Positions 22,096-33,394 of a stretch of DNA of 64,000 nt are shown piece by piece; position 1 is the stretch's first letter, and each line of letters begins with the position of its first letter. The stretch covers positions 71,415,906-71,479,905 of the forward strand of contig NC_134707.1 in the NCBI RefSeq assembly GCF_043290135.1. The letters are read 5' to 3'. The stretch comes from Rhipicephalus microplus (lineage: Eukaryota > Arthropoda > Arachnida > Ixodida > Ixodidae). The notes under the pieces were generated by a model. That model did not search any database and was not told the DNA's origin. It saw only the letters and a program-made list of their open reading frames with translations. The position numbers and the translations under genes were made by a program.

Positions 22096-23480
22096 ACACG
22101 CATACAGTTAGTTGCACACACCCTCAGGCAAGTCCGGCACAATTGGTTCTTAGCCCGAGACCTTTCAAAGTGTGCTAAGGCTAGAAGCGTCGTCTACTCG
22201 ACACTGGCACCAACAGCTACGTAACATTATCTTCCGGCGACAAAACCACCGTCTCGGTGCATCGTATCGGTGAACGTGACGTAGGCCTTGAGTCGGGAAA
22301 CATGCACAGTCTCAGTAGCTGGTGAGGTAGACGAAGGCTTGGGAGCTATCGGCGAGATCTCGTATGTGACTTCAGTAACTCGGCGAAGAACTCGGTAAGG
22401 CCCGACGAAACGTGACAGGAGTTTTTCACTTAAGACAACACGACGCGAAGGCAGCCAGAGCAAGACCAGAGTTGAAACTCACGTCGCGGTGGTGACTGTC
22501 GTAATGGCGCTTTTGGTTAGCCTGAGATGCCAGGAGTCGATCACGGGTATCGCGACGTGCCGTAACCGTGCGAACGATGACGTCGTGATTGTCTTATGTG
22601 GTAGAGTTTGCCTTGGAAGGAAGTAGTGAGTCAAGAGGCAAGAGGGAGTCACGGCCATACAACAGATAAAACGGAGAATATCCAGATAAAACGGAGAATT
22701 GTAGCAAATGTCACAAATGGTAACGTGCTGTCCCATTCCAGGTGGTCATCAGATACGTGCATAGATACCATGCCCCGGAGTGTACGGTTCAAGCGCTCAG
22801 CAAGTCCGTTTGCTTGCGGTTGATTAGCGGTGCTGAACTTGTGAGACGTTGAACAAGAGCGGGGATTGTCGACAACTTTCGAAAAAAGAAAAACGTTGAC
22901 CTCGATCAGTCAGTAGCTGACGCGGGGCACCATGTCATAAGATGACTTGTAGGAGAAGAAAGTCAGCAACATCAGTTGCACAGCTTGTGGGAAGGCTCAG
23001 GTGATTGCTTAACGGGTCGTATAATCAGTCTCTACGGCCACCTACGTGTTACCCGAAGACGACGTCGGGAAAGCACCAAGTAAGTCCAGGCCAACACAAA
23101 AGAATGGTTCACTGGGAATAGGTATGGGCGTAAAGTACCTAGCAGGAGAGAGAGAAGGCTTTTATGGCGTTGGCAGAGTTCGCAGGAAGCGAAGTAGCGG
23201 GGAACCAAGTGGTAAAGGCCACGCCAGAAGAAACGTCTGCGCACGTGATTGTAAGTTCGGTAAACACCCAAATGGCCTGCGGTGGGAGCATCGTGTTTTT
23301 GGAAGAGGATAGTTGGTCGCAAATGCTGAAGAACAACGAGAAGCAGTTCAGCACCACGTGGTGTCATGTTGCGTCGATATAAAGTAACGTCATGCAGAAC
23401 AAACATACGGAGAGCGCCTTCCCGTGGTATTGATGTGAGTCGTTGTATAAGGGATCACTAATACGGGTCGTGGGGCTGCT
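22094..23480 (-). pseudogene. Gypsy integrase fragment with adjacent LTR-like end
   Basis: The minus strand encodes broken integrase. The zinc-binding H2C2 part reads HDAPTAGHLGVYRTYNHVRR then FASCELCQRHKS (23032-23406). Degraded core sequence follows, then the C-terminal part LSEKLLSRFVGPYRVLRRVT with EVTYEISPI and ETVHVSRLKAYV (22227-22463). Frames change several times, so it cannot be translated whole. Beyond the integrase end, TGTTACGTAGCTGTTGGTGC around 22210 looks like the start of an LTR. Orientation is opposite to the neighbouring gag fragment. Confidence 0.7.
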
Positions 23481-23749
23481 CGTTGGTGATGCGTGCGAAA
23501 TCACTGAGCGACAAAACACGGGTGTTTAATCAAGCGCAGCGCCAGGTCAAACCGAGGCAGAACAAGCGCCTCCTTCCGTGAGCAAGCACTTGCAGCCAGG
23601 AATCGACCAAAACCGCTGAAAATAAATGTTCCTAATGCTTGAGCCTCACTTCTTGCCAGTGAACCGTATGACATTTTAAACATTTTTGTGCCAAAACCCT
23701 GGAACTGCTACGAAGGACCACGGAAGACTACGGAAGGCTACGAGTGAAT

Positions 23750-24545
23750 TGAACGCTATGGAGAGGCTGAAACTGAAGTGGATGTCGAGATGATTTCTCA
23801 ACACCAGGATTATCAATGAGGCATGAGCTCTTCTCAGCGATGCAACAGCCACCATCGATCAGCTTAACGTCATGTACGGACGTTTGAAGGCGAACAACGA
23901 TGAGGTGAACCAAATCAACAGGAAGTTGGAGAACCACATACTAGATGAAGAGCTTGAGGAAGAGTACAACACCGTCTTTGATTACGAAGACAACGCTAAC
24001 AGCATTATGAGTGAGCTTCTTAGCAAGCGCGACCCTATTGTTGCGGCCACGTCATCAGCACTCGAGCTTGAGACTTCGTCCGTAGCGAGTACCGCTGCAA
24101 TCTATGGTGCCAAGCTTCCCAAGCTTAGCATCGCCCTATTTGCTGGTGACCTGTGCCAGGGGAAGGACTTTTGGGAGCAATTTGACCAGATGTTTCATTG
24201 GAACGGTAGCCTCATGACAACGGCCAAGTTCAACTACCTGAGGTTCATCCTAATGGCGACGCAGCTTCAGCTATTGTGGGCCTGCCAACCACAGAAGCTT
24301 GCTACAAGGACGCCATCGACATACTAAAGAAACGCTTCGGTGACAAAACGAGACTCGAGCAGGAGTACTTCTCCAGCCTTCGTACGTTGCCTTCAGTTGC
24401 TCGTTCAAGTGACCCGACGGCTCTTCCCAAGCTGTACGATCAGGTTATTATCAACATCAGAGAACTGGAGACTCTTGGATTGAGCAAGACGTTTTTTTTC
24501 GGCGATGCTATGCGACGTATTCGTGCGGGCTTCACCACATGATCT
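23750..24545 (+). pseudogene. BEL/Pao gag (N-terminal polyprotein) fragment
   Basis: Two overlapping frames give LPKLSIALFAGDL...KDFWEQFDQMFHWN, TAKFNYLRFIL and, after a frameshift near 24270, CYKDAIDILKKRFGDKTRLE then DPTALPKLYDQVIINIRELE. This is the conserved BEL/Pao gag region (L-P-K-L...F-x-G...W-x-x-F-x-x-x-F). A stop follows at about 24540. The element is dead but clearly recognisable. Confidence 0.75.
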
Positions 24546-24599
24546 CGTTGTAAATTAACATCGGTCATGCGCGAATCGTTCGGTGAGCTACAGCAGTAA

Positions 24600-25557
24600 T
24601 GAAGCCTTTAGCATGGAGCTGGAATGCCTATAAGTTTCTTCTCTATAGAAGTGGAGAGCTTAGAGAAGAGTGAGATCACTAACCACCGTGGAAAAGACAG
24701 TCGTAATGAGAATGCGCAGAACAAATCACGGCAGTCTCGTAGCTCAAAACCCACGCCCTCAGTTCTCCATAACAACACAAAGAAGGCACCTGAGAACTGC
24801 ATGTTTTGCAAACCAAGCCGACATTCCACGGAAGAGTGCTCGTTGTATGTCCCTCTACCAGAAAAGAAGCGCATTCTATCAGGAGACATGAGATGTTTTC
24901 CATGCACGACGAAAGGTCACAGGGCGTGTGATTGCAGGCGCAAGATTACATGCTCTACCTGTCAAGGGCATCATGCCACAAGCGTGTGTGATCTGCAGAA
25001 AATAAGCCAGAAGACACGAGAAACCGGCAGGACAAATACTAGAGTACCGGCAAGTAAGCCAAGCACAAACTTGACTGTATGTGCATCTCTAGGGAAGAAT
25101 CGACATACCCTCGAGAGTTTATCGACGACCGTACTTATTCAGACGTTTCGGGCTTGGGCCGTAACAGTCGTTACATGTCGGTATGTCAGAGGTGTCATAG
25201 ACGGAGGACGTGAGCACACATTCGTCACAGAGAGGCTATCAAAGCAGCTCAAGTTGCCATGTGTGGGATCCACCATCACTGCGCTCAACAGTTTCGCAAG
25301 CAAGTCAAGTCAAGCAGCGCAAATGCGACGTGTTGTGCAGGTTCTATCAGAGTGATTTTTCACACACTGAAGTTACCTTGAAAGCAATAGAAATTCCGCA
25401 CATGTGCCAAGATATCGAAGCAAGTACAACAAATTCACCATTGGTCGCGGAAATACAGAGAGCTGGAAAAACATCGCAGATCAACTACTATATGAATCCA
25501 TTTTCGGGGACGAAGGCATCAGTATTTTCATTGGTTCCGACCAAATGTGGACGGTGA
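24600..25557 (+). pseudogene. BEL/Pao zinc-knuckle and protease-region fragment
   Basis: A 243-codon frame (24624-25355) carries cysteine-histidine motifs: ENCMFCKPSRHSTEECSLY, RCFPCTTKGHRACDCRR and CSTCQGHHATSVCD. These are the usual knuckles between gag and protease in BEL/Pao elements. Further on, GVIDGGREHTFVTERLSKQL is the protease start, where DSG or DGG is the active-site triplet. The frame breaks near 25355 and continues in another frame for about 200 bases. Confidence 0.7.
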
Positions 25558-25559
25558 TG

Positions 25560-26412
25560 ACAGAATAGGTCACTCGATGTGCAGTCAATGACACGCTTAT
25601 TGCTATGAACTCAAAGCTGGGGTGGTTGTTTCAAAGAAACACCAGCATGGCATCAGACGTTCCACACTCACGGATTATGGTCTGCGTATAGATAACGAGT
25701 GTACAAGAGAACGACCAATTCCTTCGTTCGTTTTGAGAACTCGAGGGCGTAGGAATAACAGACGCCGTCGACAATGAGAGCAAGCTCAGTCCAGCACTCC
25801 AGCAATTAGAACAGACTGTCTGCCTTAGGAGCGAAAGATACGAGGTGACGCTGCCCTGAAAGGAAGACGCGGAGCTCTCGGACAACAAGCGAGTGGCTAT
25901 GACAGGACTTTGGAAACTTCTCTCCCGATTGTCGAATAAGCAAGAACTCTTGGAGACGTATGACACAGTTATACGGGAGTACCTACGAGCGGGACATGCA
26001 GAAGTTGTCGACGGGCCACCCCTGGATTCGTCAAAAGTTTATTATATGTGGCATAGAGAAGTGATCCAAGAGCACGCACTGACCACAAAGGTACGGATCG
26101 TTTTTGACGCTTCCCCTCACGAAAAATGGTGCTATTCATTGAATGAATGCCTGGAAAATGGTGAAAACCTGTACCAGGTTCTCATAAAAGTATTATTACG
26201 TTATAGAATGCATCGTATAGCTTTTCTTGCCGACATTAAAAAGCAATCCTTCCAATTTCAGTTGCTGAGAAAGACTGAGATGCCTTTAGGTTCCTCTGGT
26301 TTTGAGAGAAGAGAGCGCTGCATTTCTCAGAGGAGAATATTCGAGAGTGAAGAATGACGAGAGTGCCCTTCGCAGTGACGTGCAGTTCCTACCTACTGAC
26401 GGCAACTATACT
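25560..26412 (+). pseudogene. BEL/Pao reverse transcriptase, N-terminal part (copy 1)
   Basis: The frame from 25893 reads LETYDTVIREYLRAGHAEVV, YYMWHREVIQEHALTTKVRI, VFDASPHEKWCYSLNECLEN and FLADIKKQSFQFQLL. This is the BEL/Pao (A17-type) RT entry region with RIVFDAS and the first catalytic Asp in LADIKK. The stretch 25560-25890 is degraded, with no clear frame. After 26300 the sequence becomes one arm of an inverted repeat. Confidence 0.75.
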
Positions 26413-26715
26413 TTGCTGCTGAGTTAGTTATTCCTTTCCTCAGTGTCATTCCTACTTGCTGCATAATTTCCTTGGCTTTTCTGCAGGTTTGAAGTGCTTC
26501 TTCATCTGACTCTGCTCCAGCTACCAGATCGTCCACGTAGAGTTATTCACTCAGAAGTCTTGCGGTTTTGGTTTCGCTTGAATGCACGCTCCTTAGATGG
26601 TGGAGTATAGTTGCCATCAGTAAGTAGGGACTGCAAGTCGCTTCAAAAGACACTCTCGTCGTTCTCCTCACTTCAATATCCTCCTTTGAGAAATGCAATG
26701 CTTCCTTCTCTCAAA
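26300..26715. repeat. Inverted repeat inside BEL/Pao, arms about 115 bp
   Basis: Plus-strand sequence at about 26300-26412 (GTTTTGAGAGAAGAGAGCGC ... CTACTGACGGCAACTATA) pairs with the reverse complement of about 26597-26715 (GTTTTGAGAGAAGGAAGCAT ... TTACTGATGGCAACTATA) with scattered mismatches. The spacer of roughly 185 bases is antisense BEL RT. Transcription would give a long hairpin RNA. Confidence 0.7.
26413..26596 (-). pseudogene. Inverted BEL/Pao RT segment with YVDD active site
   Basis: The minus strand reads LYVDDLVAGAESDEEALQTC, RKAKEIMQQVGMTLRKGITN. YVDDL is the catalytic motif of BEL/Pao RT. The segment points opposite to the flanking RT pieces. Its 5' continuation is the right arm of the inverted repeat, so an internal inversion or a second inverted insertion is implied. 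Confidence 0.75.
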
Positions 26716-26940
26716 ACGAGAGGAACTACAAATGTCCGGATCGTTTTCGACGCTTCCTCTCACAAAAAAGGGTGCTTTTCATTGAATCAATGCCAGGAAA
26801 AAGGTGAAAACATGTATCAGGATCTCCTGAAAGTAATATTACGTTTCAGAATGCACCGTATTGCCGACATTTAAAAGGCATTCCTTCAAATTACAATCGC
26901 TGAGAAAGAGGCAAATGTCTTTAGGTTCCCCTTTTTTACT
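26716..26940 (+). pseudogene. BEL/Pao reverse transcriptase, copy 2
   Basis: VRIVFDASSHKKGCFSLNQC, QEKGENMYQDLLKVILRFRM and HRIADI repeat the 26.09-26.24 kb segment with many substitutions and a stop at the catalytic region. It is a diverged second copy on the same strand as copy 1. Confidence 0.7.
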
Positions 26941-27225
26941 AAAACGACAGGCAATACCCATGAACTGGAGGAGAGCTCTGTAAGATTCTTGGACAGCATT
27001 TTCTTGACCTCTGTTTGCATGACGTGACGTTCAGCCACCGACACACGGTAGGGACGCATATGAATGGACGGAGTGTCACTAGTTTGAATCGATTGAGTAA
27101 CGATGTGGGTTCTACATAGCCGGTGGTTGTCGAAATCAAATATGTCATCGTAAGTCATCAAACCGCGACGGAAGACGTCAGCGTTTGGGAGGTAGGACAC
27201 TTCCTTGTGAAACGGTGAGAAAAAC
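26930..27225 (-). pseudogene. Gypsy reverse transcriptase entry fragment
   Basis: The minus strand reads HIVTQSIQTSDTPSIHMRPY, RVSVAERHVMQTEVKKMLSK, then SSSWVLPVVLVKKGN. This is the Gypsy RT start (P-I-x-x-x-P-Y-R-V...E-V-x-x-M-L...S-x-W-x-x-P-V-V-L-V-K-K). Only this part is present, and it is flanked by BEL on one side and LINE on the other. Confidence 0.7.
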
Positions 27226-27226
27226 G

Positions 27227-27700
27227 CTTCGCTTTTCGCTCAAGACAATTCCAAGCTTAACCCGGGCACGCCGGTCTCTGATAAACTCATGTAGGAACGA
27301 CGAGCGTTTCCCGAAACACCCATGGTCTGAAGTTCGTTGATGATGCCCGTTTGAAGCACACAGTCATATGCTTTGGCAACGTACATGAAGGCAGCGAGCG
27401 TAGAGAAGTCGCTGGCACGGTGGTGCTTGATGTGGCTCAGCAGGTCGAATACACTGTCCTGGGCGCTCAGGAGTGGGCGAATTCCCGTCATACACGCGGG
27501 CCATTTTGCTTGTTGCTCAATGTACGAAGTTAATCTTGTGCAAAAGAGTCTTTCCATCAGTTTAGACGCGCATGATGTTAGCGATACGGGTCGATATGAT
27601 GTGAGGCTCGCTGTATCTCAAAATGTGAATGCAGCTCTCAAAAATGTGAACAGCGTATCTATTGTATGGAAATATTAGAGGTAGCAGAGGTATGACCCGT
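27227..27700 (-). pseudogene. LINE (I-like) reverse transcriptase fragment
   Basis: The minus strand reads MERLFCTRLTSYIEQQAKWP, SAQDSVFDLLSHIKHHR and AAFMYVAKAYDCVLQTGIIN. The F-x-D-x-x-K-A-Y-D region of LINE RT is visible as YVAKAYD, with a change at the first catalytic Asp. Only this part of the domain is present. Confidence 0.65.
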
Positions 27701-28290
27701 CTTGCTGATCTGCATGATGTTTATACGTCTGCGTTATCTTTTGCAAGGGTTTGCGAATCTTTACCTTGCTTCAGAGCGAGGGCTTTAAATGGTCTCTGAG
27801 AGCAGATCTTTCCAGAAAGACTATTTATGACTGTTCATATTTTTTCATGGGTGTAAACGGCGATACAATTTCACAGAATGCAGCCCATTGAATTCTGTGT
27901 AGTTTTTTGTGTGTGGTGACGAATGACAGCATTTATCCGGTTATAATCAATTTTCGCCGATAAGCTTCCTTTTTACCCATGAGCTTACGCTCCACTCTTC
28001 TACATGCTGCGCACAGATTTTATAGCTTCCTGTATGGAGCAGGAAAATTATGGGGCAATTCCAGTAGTGATGTAGCGGTCGTTTACTTCTTAGCATGTCT
28101 GCAAACAGCTCACCAGAGGATTCGTCCAGTGTTGTTGTGTATGTTCCCCTGTGGGTCACATTGCAGAAATGTCAACCAGTTGTCCCAAATCCGGAGATTA
28201 TGGTGAGTATGGGGTAATGATCGCTAAAACTTCTGTCGTGGATTGTTGCCGAAGATGCCAAAAGGTCCCCAGAGTGTAGTACAAGGTCTA
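27700..28290 (-). pseudogene. Degraded LINE sequence between RT and endonuclease
   Basis: No long frame. Short minus-strand frames such as the one at 27947-28159 (HRGTYTTTLDESSGELFADM) look like the linker between endonuclease and RT of the same element. Confidence 0.4.
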
Positions 28291-28920
28291 TCACTCCATG
28301 AATCTGGGGGCCCTAAAAAACGTTGGTTTGCTATCCCTCGCCAAACATAAGTCAGCAGCGTCCGCTGCTGCTAAAAGTTCCTTGCCTCTGGATTCAGCGC
28401 TCGTGTCTCTCCAGAGCGCGTGATGTGCGTTAAAGTCACCCAAGATTATTCTAGGAGCGGCACACCGAGTGTAAATGTCCTTCAAGAGGGTCTCCATGAA
28501 GACCTTCTTGCGTGGACTTATGTAAACCGATATTGCAGTCAGTTTTCGGTTTCCTATGCTGACTTGCTGCGCAGCTACTTCCCGTGAGTTAAAATAGAGG
28601 TCTTGCACTGTTAGTCCGACGTCAGTCCTTCTAGCCTTATGTATATCATGGTGCTTCCGTTTGCAAAGGAGAGTATGTCGCTTTGAAATGTCAGATATAT
28701 TCTGTGGGCGTCCTTCCGTTTGGGAGGCCGGCTTCTGAGAGGGATAAAATCGGTATTGGAGTGCCTCGCAGGAATACGTCAAGGTCCCACAGACGCCGCA
28801 GAAGACAGCCACAGTTCCGCTGCAACTTAAAGGGCACTTTGGTGGGCCGGAACGGGCCAGGCGGGCGAGATATCGCCCTTATTCTACTGTGTATACGTGG
28901 AAGCAGAGAAGAGTATCCCT
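28291..28920 (-). pseudogene. LINE endonuclease (APE-type) fragment
   Basis: A 173-codon minus-strand frame has RRTDVGLTVQDLYFNSREVA, ISVYISPRKKVFMETLL, RIILGDFNAHHALWRD and SKPTFFRAPRFM. GDFNAHH is the catalytic signature of AP-endonuclease domains in non-LTR elements, and I/YISP precedes it at the expected distance. The following S-x-x-D-H region is absent or displaced. Confidence 0.75.
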
Positions 28921-29054
28921 GACTTGAGAGCCAGTACTGCTTCCGACATACCCTTCGTCGACCTTGCTGGCATCTTTGCGACGTTTGAGCGTAGTGCTGT
29001 TAACAAACTCGAACCACATGCTCGATAATTCTCTGGTAATTGCTTTGAGTTGCT

Positions 29055-30050
29055 TTATGTCGGTTCAATGCAGCCGCATAGGTGCGCTTGCTTGGTAGAC
29101 TCTGGGACACGTTCTTCAGCAACAGTAATTACTTCCGTTGGATCAGTTACTTCCCATGCCGGTTTCGGACGTGTGGAATTTTCTGCATAGTCGTTGTCTA
29201 AGCCACTACGTTGCGGTGCGTTGGTCGTTTTCTCTGTGTTCGATGGTTCGCTTACAACCTTCGAGCCGAGAACAAACGTCTTAATTCTTCGCTGAGCGGC
29301 TGTCCGTGCTGTACATCGGCCGTAGCTAGCTGAATGGTCACCGCTGCAGTTAGCACACACAAGTTTTTCTTTACTTGTATTCGTCTTGAAGTAAAAAGCA
29401 CCCCCACAGCGCTTGCACCTCTGTTCTCCACGACAGTGCTTAGTGACATGCCCGAAATTCTGACATTTGAAACAACGTGGTGGTGTCTCCACGTAGTCTT
29501 CCGGCTCATGCCTGGTAAAACCATGGTTGATCTTGTCTGGGCGTGCATAATTAGAAACGAATATGAGCACCATAGAGCCAGTACGTCTGGATTCTCATTC
29601 CGGAAACGAAGTTTGGACCAGACGGAGCATTCTTCTTGCGTGGTATACTCCCTGAGGTTTCAGGTAAGTTAGAAACTCTTTGTCCGAGTACCATCTTTGG
29701 ACTCCTCTTACTACGCACGTAATCTTCATATAGCTATAAGTACACGGGCAGATATGGCTATTACACAGATATTTTTGGTCTTTAGAAGCACATTAGCTTT
29801 ATCTTCCGTCACAATATCCAAAAGCAAAGAACCCTGTGCTTTGAAGTGACTCTTGATTGGGGCTCCACCGAGAATCGTTTCAGTCTCAGAAGAAAGGGCA
29901 ATAGGGTTCACTTGCCTGTATTTAGCTCCCTCGGATGCTGGAGCAAGTATCACAGAAATACCCATGGTCTTGTCTTTGTGATGACGCAACACACAAAAGC
30001 CACCCTCGTCCATATCTTAATTCATAGAGTTTGCCACTCTGTGGTATTCG
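29055..30050 (-). pseudogene. LINE ORF1 (CCHC zinc-knuckle) fragment
   Basis: The minus strand at 29055-29573 shows RCFKCQNFGHVTKHCRGEQR, CKRCGG and CANCSGDHSASYGRC, three knuckles as in ORF1 of I-like or Jockey-like LINEs. Upstream, at 29726-30013, VNPIALSSETETILGGAPIK and GSLLLDIVTEDKANVLLK look like the RNA-binding region. The two parts are in different frames, so at least one frameshift or small deletion lies between them. Confidence 0.7.
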
Positions 30051-30054
30051 ATGT

Positions 30055-30790
30055 CAGTTGAGGCGTCTTCAGGTTCACAGATGTCTTGTCGCTTGCAGTC
30101 AGGCATATTTGCTCAGGCCAGCTGATGTTTGTGGCCCCGTGGCGCCACTAGGGTGGTCATGGCGGTACTTTCGTTGACCCTTGTTTTGGTCTTTCCAGTA
30201 ACACCTATCAGATACGGGAGGTACCTTTTCAAGTCGTCCTACGTCTTGATCTGTTCTGAGCCATAGTAATAACAAAAAAACACTAAATGCAGAGAGAGCT
30301 CCTTAGGCAGTCAGCACCAGCTTTGTTGTCGTTTCGCACGGCGAGTAAGCTCGCGTGCTCGGGCGTGGACCGTCTCGTTTAGGTTTGCCATGGAGGCCAG
30401 ATGTGATCCGACGTGATCTGGAGACCAAAATATGACGTGTTCAGAAACATCCCTATGACCTAAGATGCAAAGTACTTCAACCTATACCTATCCAGATGCA
30501 AAACCTCACACCGCCGCTCGTGATTCTGTATAGATGTGTTGCTGGGACTCGTCAAGGAAAGTGGGAAGTATCGCTACCTGCCCAGGTTTAGCGAGAGTGG
30601 TATGTCTGATAGACGAGGAGTGAATAGCACAACCTGCGTAGTCAACTGCAACGACCGAGAAGTGGGCTGTTTGACCATACTGCACCGCCTCTACAAAGCA
30701 TGCAGACTCCGGGTTTGCACGAAAACTCTTCAGCAGTGCTTCACCCCTTACTTTTCACCTGTTCGCGCTGTACTGCGGGTGTACGTCTTG
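30055..30790. other. LINE 5' region or unclassified repeat
   Basis: Moderately GC-rich sequence between the ORF1 fragment and the 3' end of the next LINE copy. It is probably 5' UTR of the first LINE; no motif was recognised. Confidence 0.3.
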
Positions 30791-31865
30791 GGGGAGTGGT
30801 GGTGGTGGTAAAAACGTTTATTTAACCTAAAAAACAGGAGGTATGCAGCAGCCGCCTCATGGAAAGCTGGAACCCACGACGAGTAGGTGGGGTCCCTAGT
30901 ACGAGACCTTATTGGCGCCGGCTGCTGCCTGGTCTTGTCGAACCAAGGCTTTTTGGGCCTGAAGGTTAGAGCAGCCAAGGAGGGTCACCTAACACTTCCC
31001 CTGGGTAAGGTTGGATATAGAGGGCACATCAGGGTTGCATGGGCAGGCCTACACCATGTAGTAGATGTCCGAAGAAGCCTCCCCACAGTGTGAGCAGCTG
31101 CCGGAAAACGCAGGATCGAAATGTTTGAGGGCCGCCGAACTCAGAGTAGTGTTCGTGAAGCATCAAAGTAAAAGACGCTTCTCCGCTTTATTTAGGCCTT
31201 TGCATGGGCGTGGATAAAGGGTCGAATCGAATCAGTATAGTCCACAATTTTGTGGAACGAATACACCGGATTGAATTCAAGGTCGTCCTGGTCGGGGGAG
31301 GTGAGTGGGAATGTCCGGGGAAACAGCGCGCGGGTGGCGGCGTCGGCTGCCTCATTTCCTTCGAGTCCCTTGTGAGCAGAAGAGCGGATGATACGGCAAG
31401 GTGGAGGGATTCCCTGATAGTCCGAACGTTGCAAGAAGCCGTAGGCCAGGTATACGACATGGCTGTTCACGATGTTTCGACAGGCCCCTCGAGAGTCGGA
31501 GATTATGATTTGTGACCTAGAGTGACAAGCATCCTATGCGATGGCGGCTTACTCCACATGAATTATGTCCCGGGCTCAAAACGTTAGTCCGTGAACTGTT
31601 TGATTCTCGTGTACGACAGCGGCCGTGTACCAGACCCAAGTGTGGGCTGGAGGCGTCCATGTAGAACACGCCGGGTGTTGATCGATAGTAGCGGGCCAGG
31701 GCTTCCGGCCGCGCCAGGTGCCGGTCATTGTGGTCTTCTTTTGTCATAAATTTTGGAAGAGGGTGCACCTGGAGGGCGCATCTCCACTCGAATGGAAGTT
31801 AACGCAATTTTCCGTAATGCGAATATGTTGTATGTGTAGGTGGGCTAATACGGGGCGCCCCATTA
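30791..31865 (-). pseudogene. LINE 3' part: RNase H and 3' UTR
   Basis: The minus strand at 31192-31470 includes SSAHKGLEGNEAADAATRAL, the His-Lys-Gly-x-x-x-N-E-x-A-D signature of the LINE-encoded RNase H, which is typical of the I group. Upstream, VFYMDASSPHLGLVH (near 31660) is the RNase H start. The 3' UTR runs to about 30791, where the minus strand ends in A-rich sequence (AATAAACG). Confidence 0.65.
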
Positions 31866-31877
31866 CCATCTGTGAAA

Positions 31878-32110
31878 ATCTCATCATCATCATCATCATC
31901 AGCCTGACTACGTCCACTGCAGGACAAAGCCTCTCCCGTGTTCTGCCAGTTACCCCGGTCTTGTGCTTGCTGCTGCCAATTTATACCCGCAAACTTCTTA
32001 ATCTCATCTACCCACCTAACCTTCTGTCTCCCTCTAACCCGCTTGCCTTCTCTGGGAATCCAGTTAGTTACCCTTAATGACCAGAGGCTATCCTGTGAAA
32101 GTCTATTTGA
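31878..32110 (-). mobile_element. RTE-like LINE 3' terminal fragment
   Basis: The minus strand reads RLSQDSLWSLRVTNWIPREG, KRVRGRQKVRWVDEIKKFAG, INWQQQAQDRGNWQNTGEA, then GGACGTAGTCAGGCTGATGA with further (TGA) units. This C-terminus and trinucleotide tail are typical of arthropod RTE-clade elements. It is 5'-truncated at RLSQD, directly abutting the SINE tail. Confidence 0.75.
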
Positions 32111-32345
32111 TTTATATGTGGGGTTTGACATCCTGAAACCTTCATATGAAGACGAGAGACGCCGTAGTGGCGGGCTCCAGGATTATTGACCACCAGGCGT
32201 TCTTTACCATGCACCCAAATCTGAGCACTCAGGCCTACAACATTTTCGCCTCCAACGAAAATGCAGCGGCCACAGCCGGGATTCAATCCTGCGACCTGTG
32301 GGTCGGCAGCCGAGTACATCAGCCACTAGACCACCACGGCGGTGC
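32111..32345 (-). mobile_element. Ruka-like SINE, near full length, minus orientation
   Basis: The reverse complement shows the head CACCGCCGTGGTGGTCTAGT, the body CGAAAATGTTGTAGGC and GTGCATGGTAAAG, and the tail GTTTCAGGATGTCAAACCCC. It forms the 5' part of the composite insertion. Confidence 0.85.
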
Positions 32346-32357
32346 CCATCTGTGAAA

Positions 32358-33390
32358 GTCGAATGTACTGATTTGGGAGGTGGGCCTCTCGAAGCTCCCG
32401 AAACGTAATCACCATGCACGTGCCTTGAAGGCGCTGGTTAAAGGTGTTCACGAGGAGGTCGAGGGCTTGTTTTATACTTTTGCAAAATATCACCTCAAGT
32501 ACATCATCTTTTCGCTTCCGTAGGTGGAGGTATGGTGTAGAAAACAAGATTCTACTAGTTACAAAAGCATGTGCCAGCCGCAAGCCATCTCTGCACCATA
32601 GCTCCGTGCGTTTATCAAAAACCCGGCGGACCATGCGGCCCAACTGGTCACGCACCTTCCGGAGTTTGGTCAATGTGGTGTCTGATCATCTGTTTTGATT
32701 ATTGAAGAGTCCCAGTACCCGGACTTCTATTTTTAAGGATTGAACCTGTCTACAGTGAGAGTTCAATTTTGGTTATGCACTTAGTTGGTGGGCGTATGTG
32801 CACGAATAACGATTTGGATGGTGAGCACTGAAAGCCACGCTGGTGGGTATAGTGGTCGACTATTCTCGCGGCTTGCTGCAGGTTCACCTTAATATCTCCG
32901 AGTGCACCCTGCGTGACCCAGGTGGTGATGTCATCAGTATACAACGCATGTTGTAAAGCAGGATTATCAACCAGCTAAGCCGGCAGGAGCATCATGGCCA
33001 GATTGAATAATAAAGGGGACAGCACCACAATTTGCTGTGTACCTCTATTTCCGAAAGGGAAAGAGCTGTGTTTCTTGTTCTGTGTGCGAACGTAGGATTT
33101 TGTCCGTTAAAAACTGCCGAATGTATTCGAATGCTCTCAAACCACAGCCAGTTTGTGAAGCGGGGGAAGGGAGTGACCTTAATGTTGGCCATTTCCTTCT
33201 TAGTGACAGACTGACTACGCTCCTCTTTTACCGCACTATACCCTAGGATTGTTAGGATGCTCCTGCTTGCCGCCGAAGAGGAGAGCCTGGCAACTGAGCC
33301 ATATGCTGTGCATCGATGATCTCTTCCAACGTGTGGTGTATACGCAACTGCATGAGGCGTTCTGTGCTCTGGACCGAAAGGAACCTTAGC
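32358..33390 (-). pseudogene. LINE reverse transcriptase fragment with FxDD-type site (copy A)
   Basis: Minus-strand frames include TKLRKVRDQLGRMVRRVFDK then CRDGLRLAHAFVTSRILFST (32326-32673) and, upstream, MYTDDITTWVTQGALGDIKV (32750-32944). YTDD is the catalytic motif. The pieces are in different frames with stops between them. Together with 30791-31865 they form one decayed RT-RNase H region of an I-like LINE. Confidence 0.65.
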
Positions 33391-33394
33391 ACTC

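Larger units (their letters stand above)
31866..32357 (-). mobile_element. Composite insertion (SINE plus RTE 3' end) with a 12-bp target-site duplication
   Basis: CCATCTGTGAAA occurs at 31866-31877 and again at 32346-32357, immediately flanking the composite. Read on the minus strand it starts with the SINE head, passes through the SINE tail into an RTE-like 3' end and finishes in a (TGA)n tail. The host LINE resumes on both sides. A single duplication around both parts suggests they were inserted as one unit. Confidence 0.65.
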
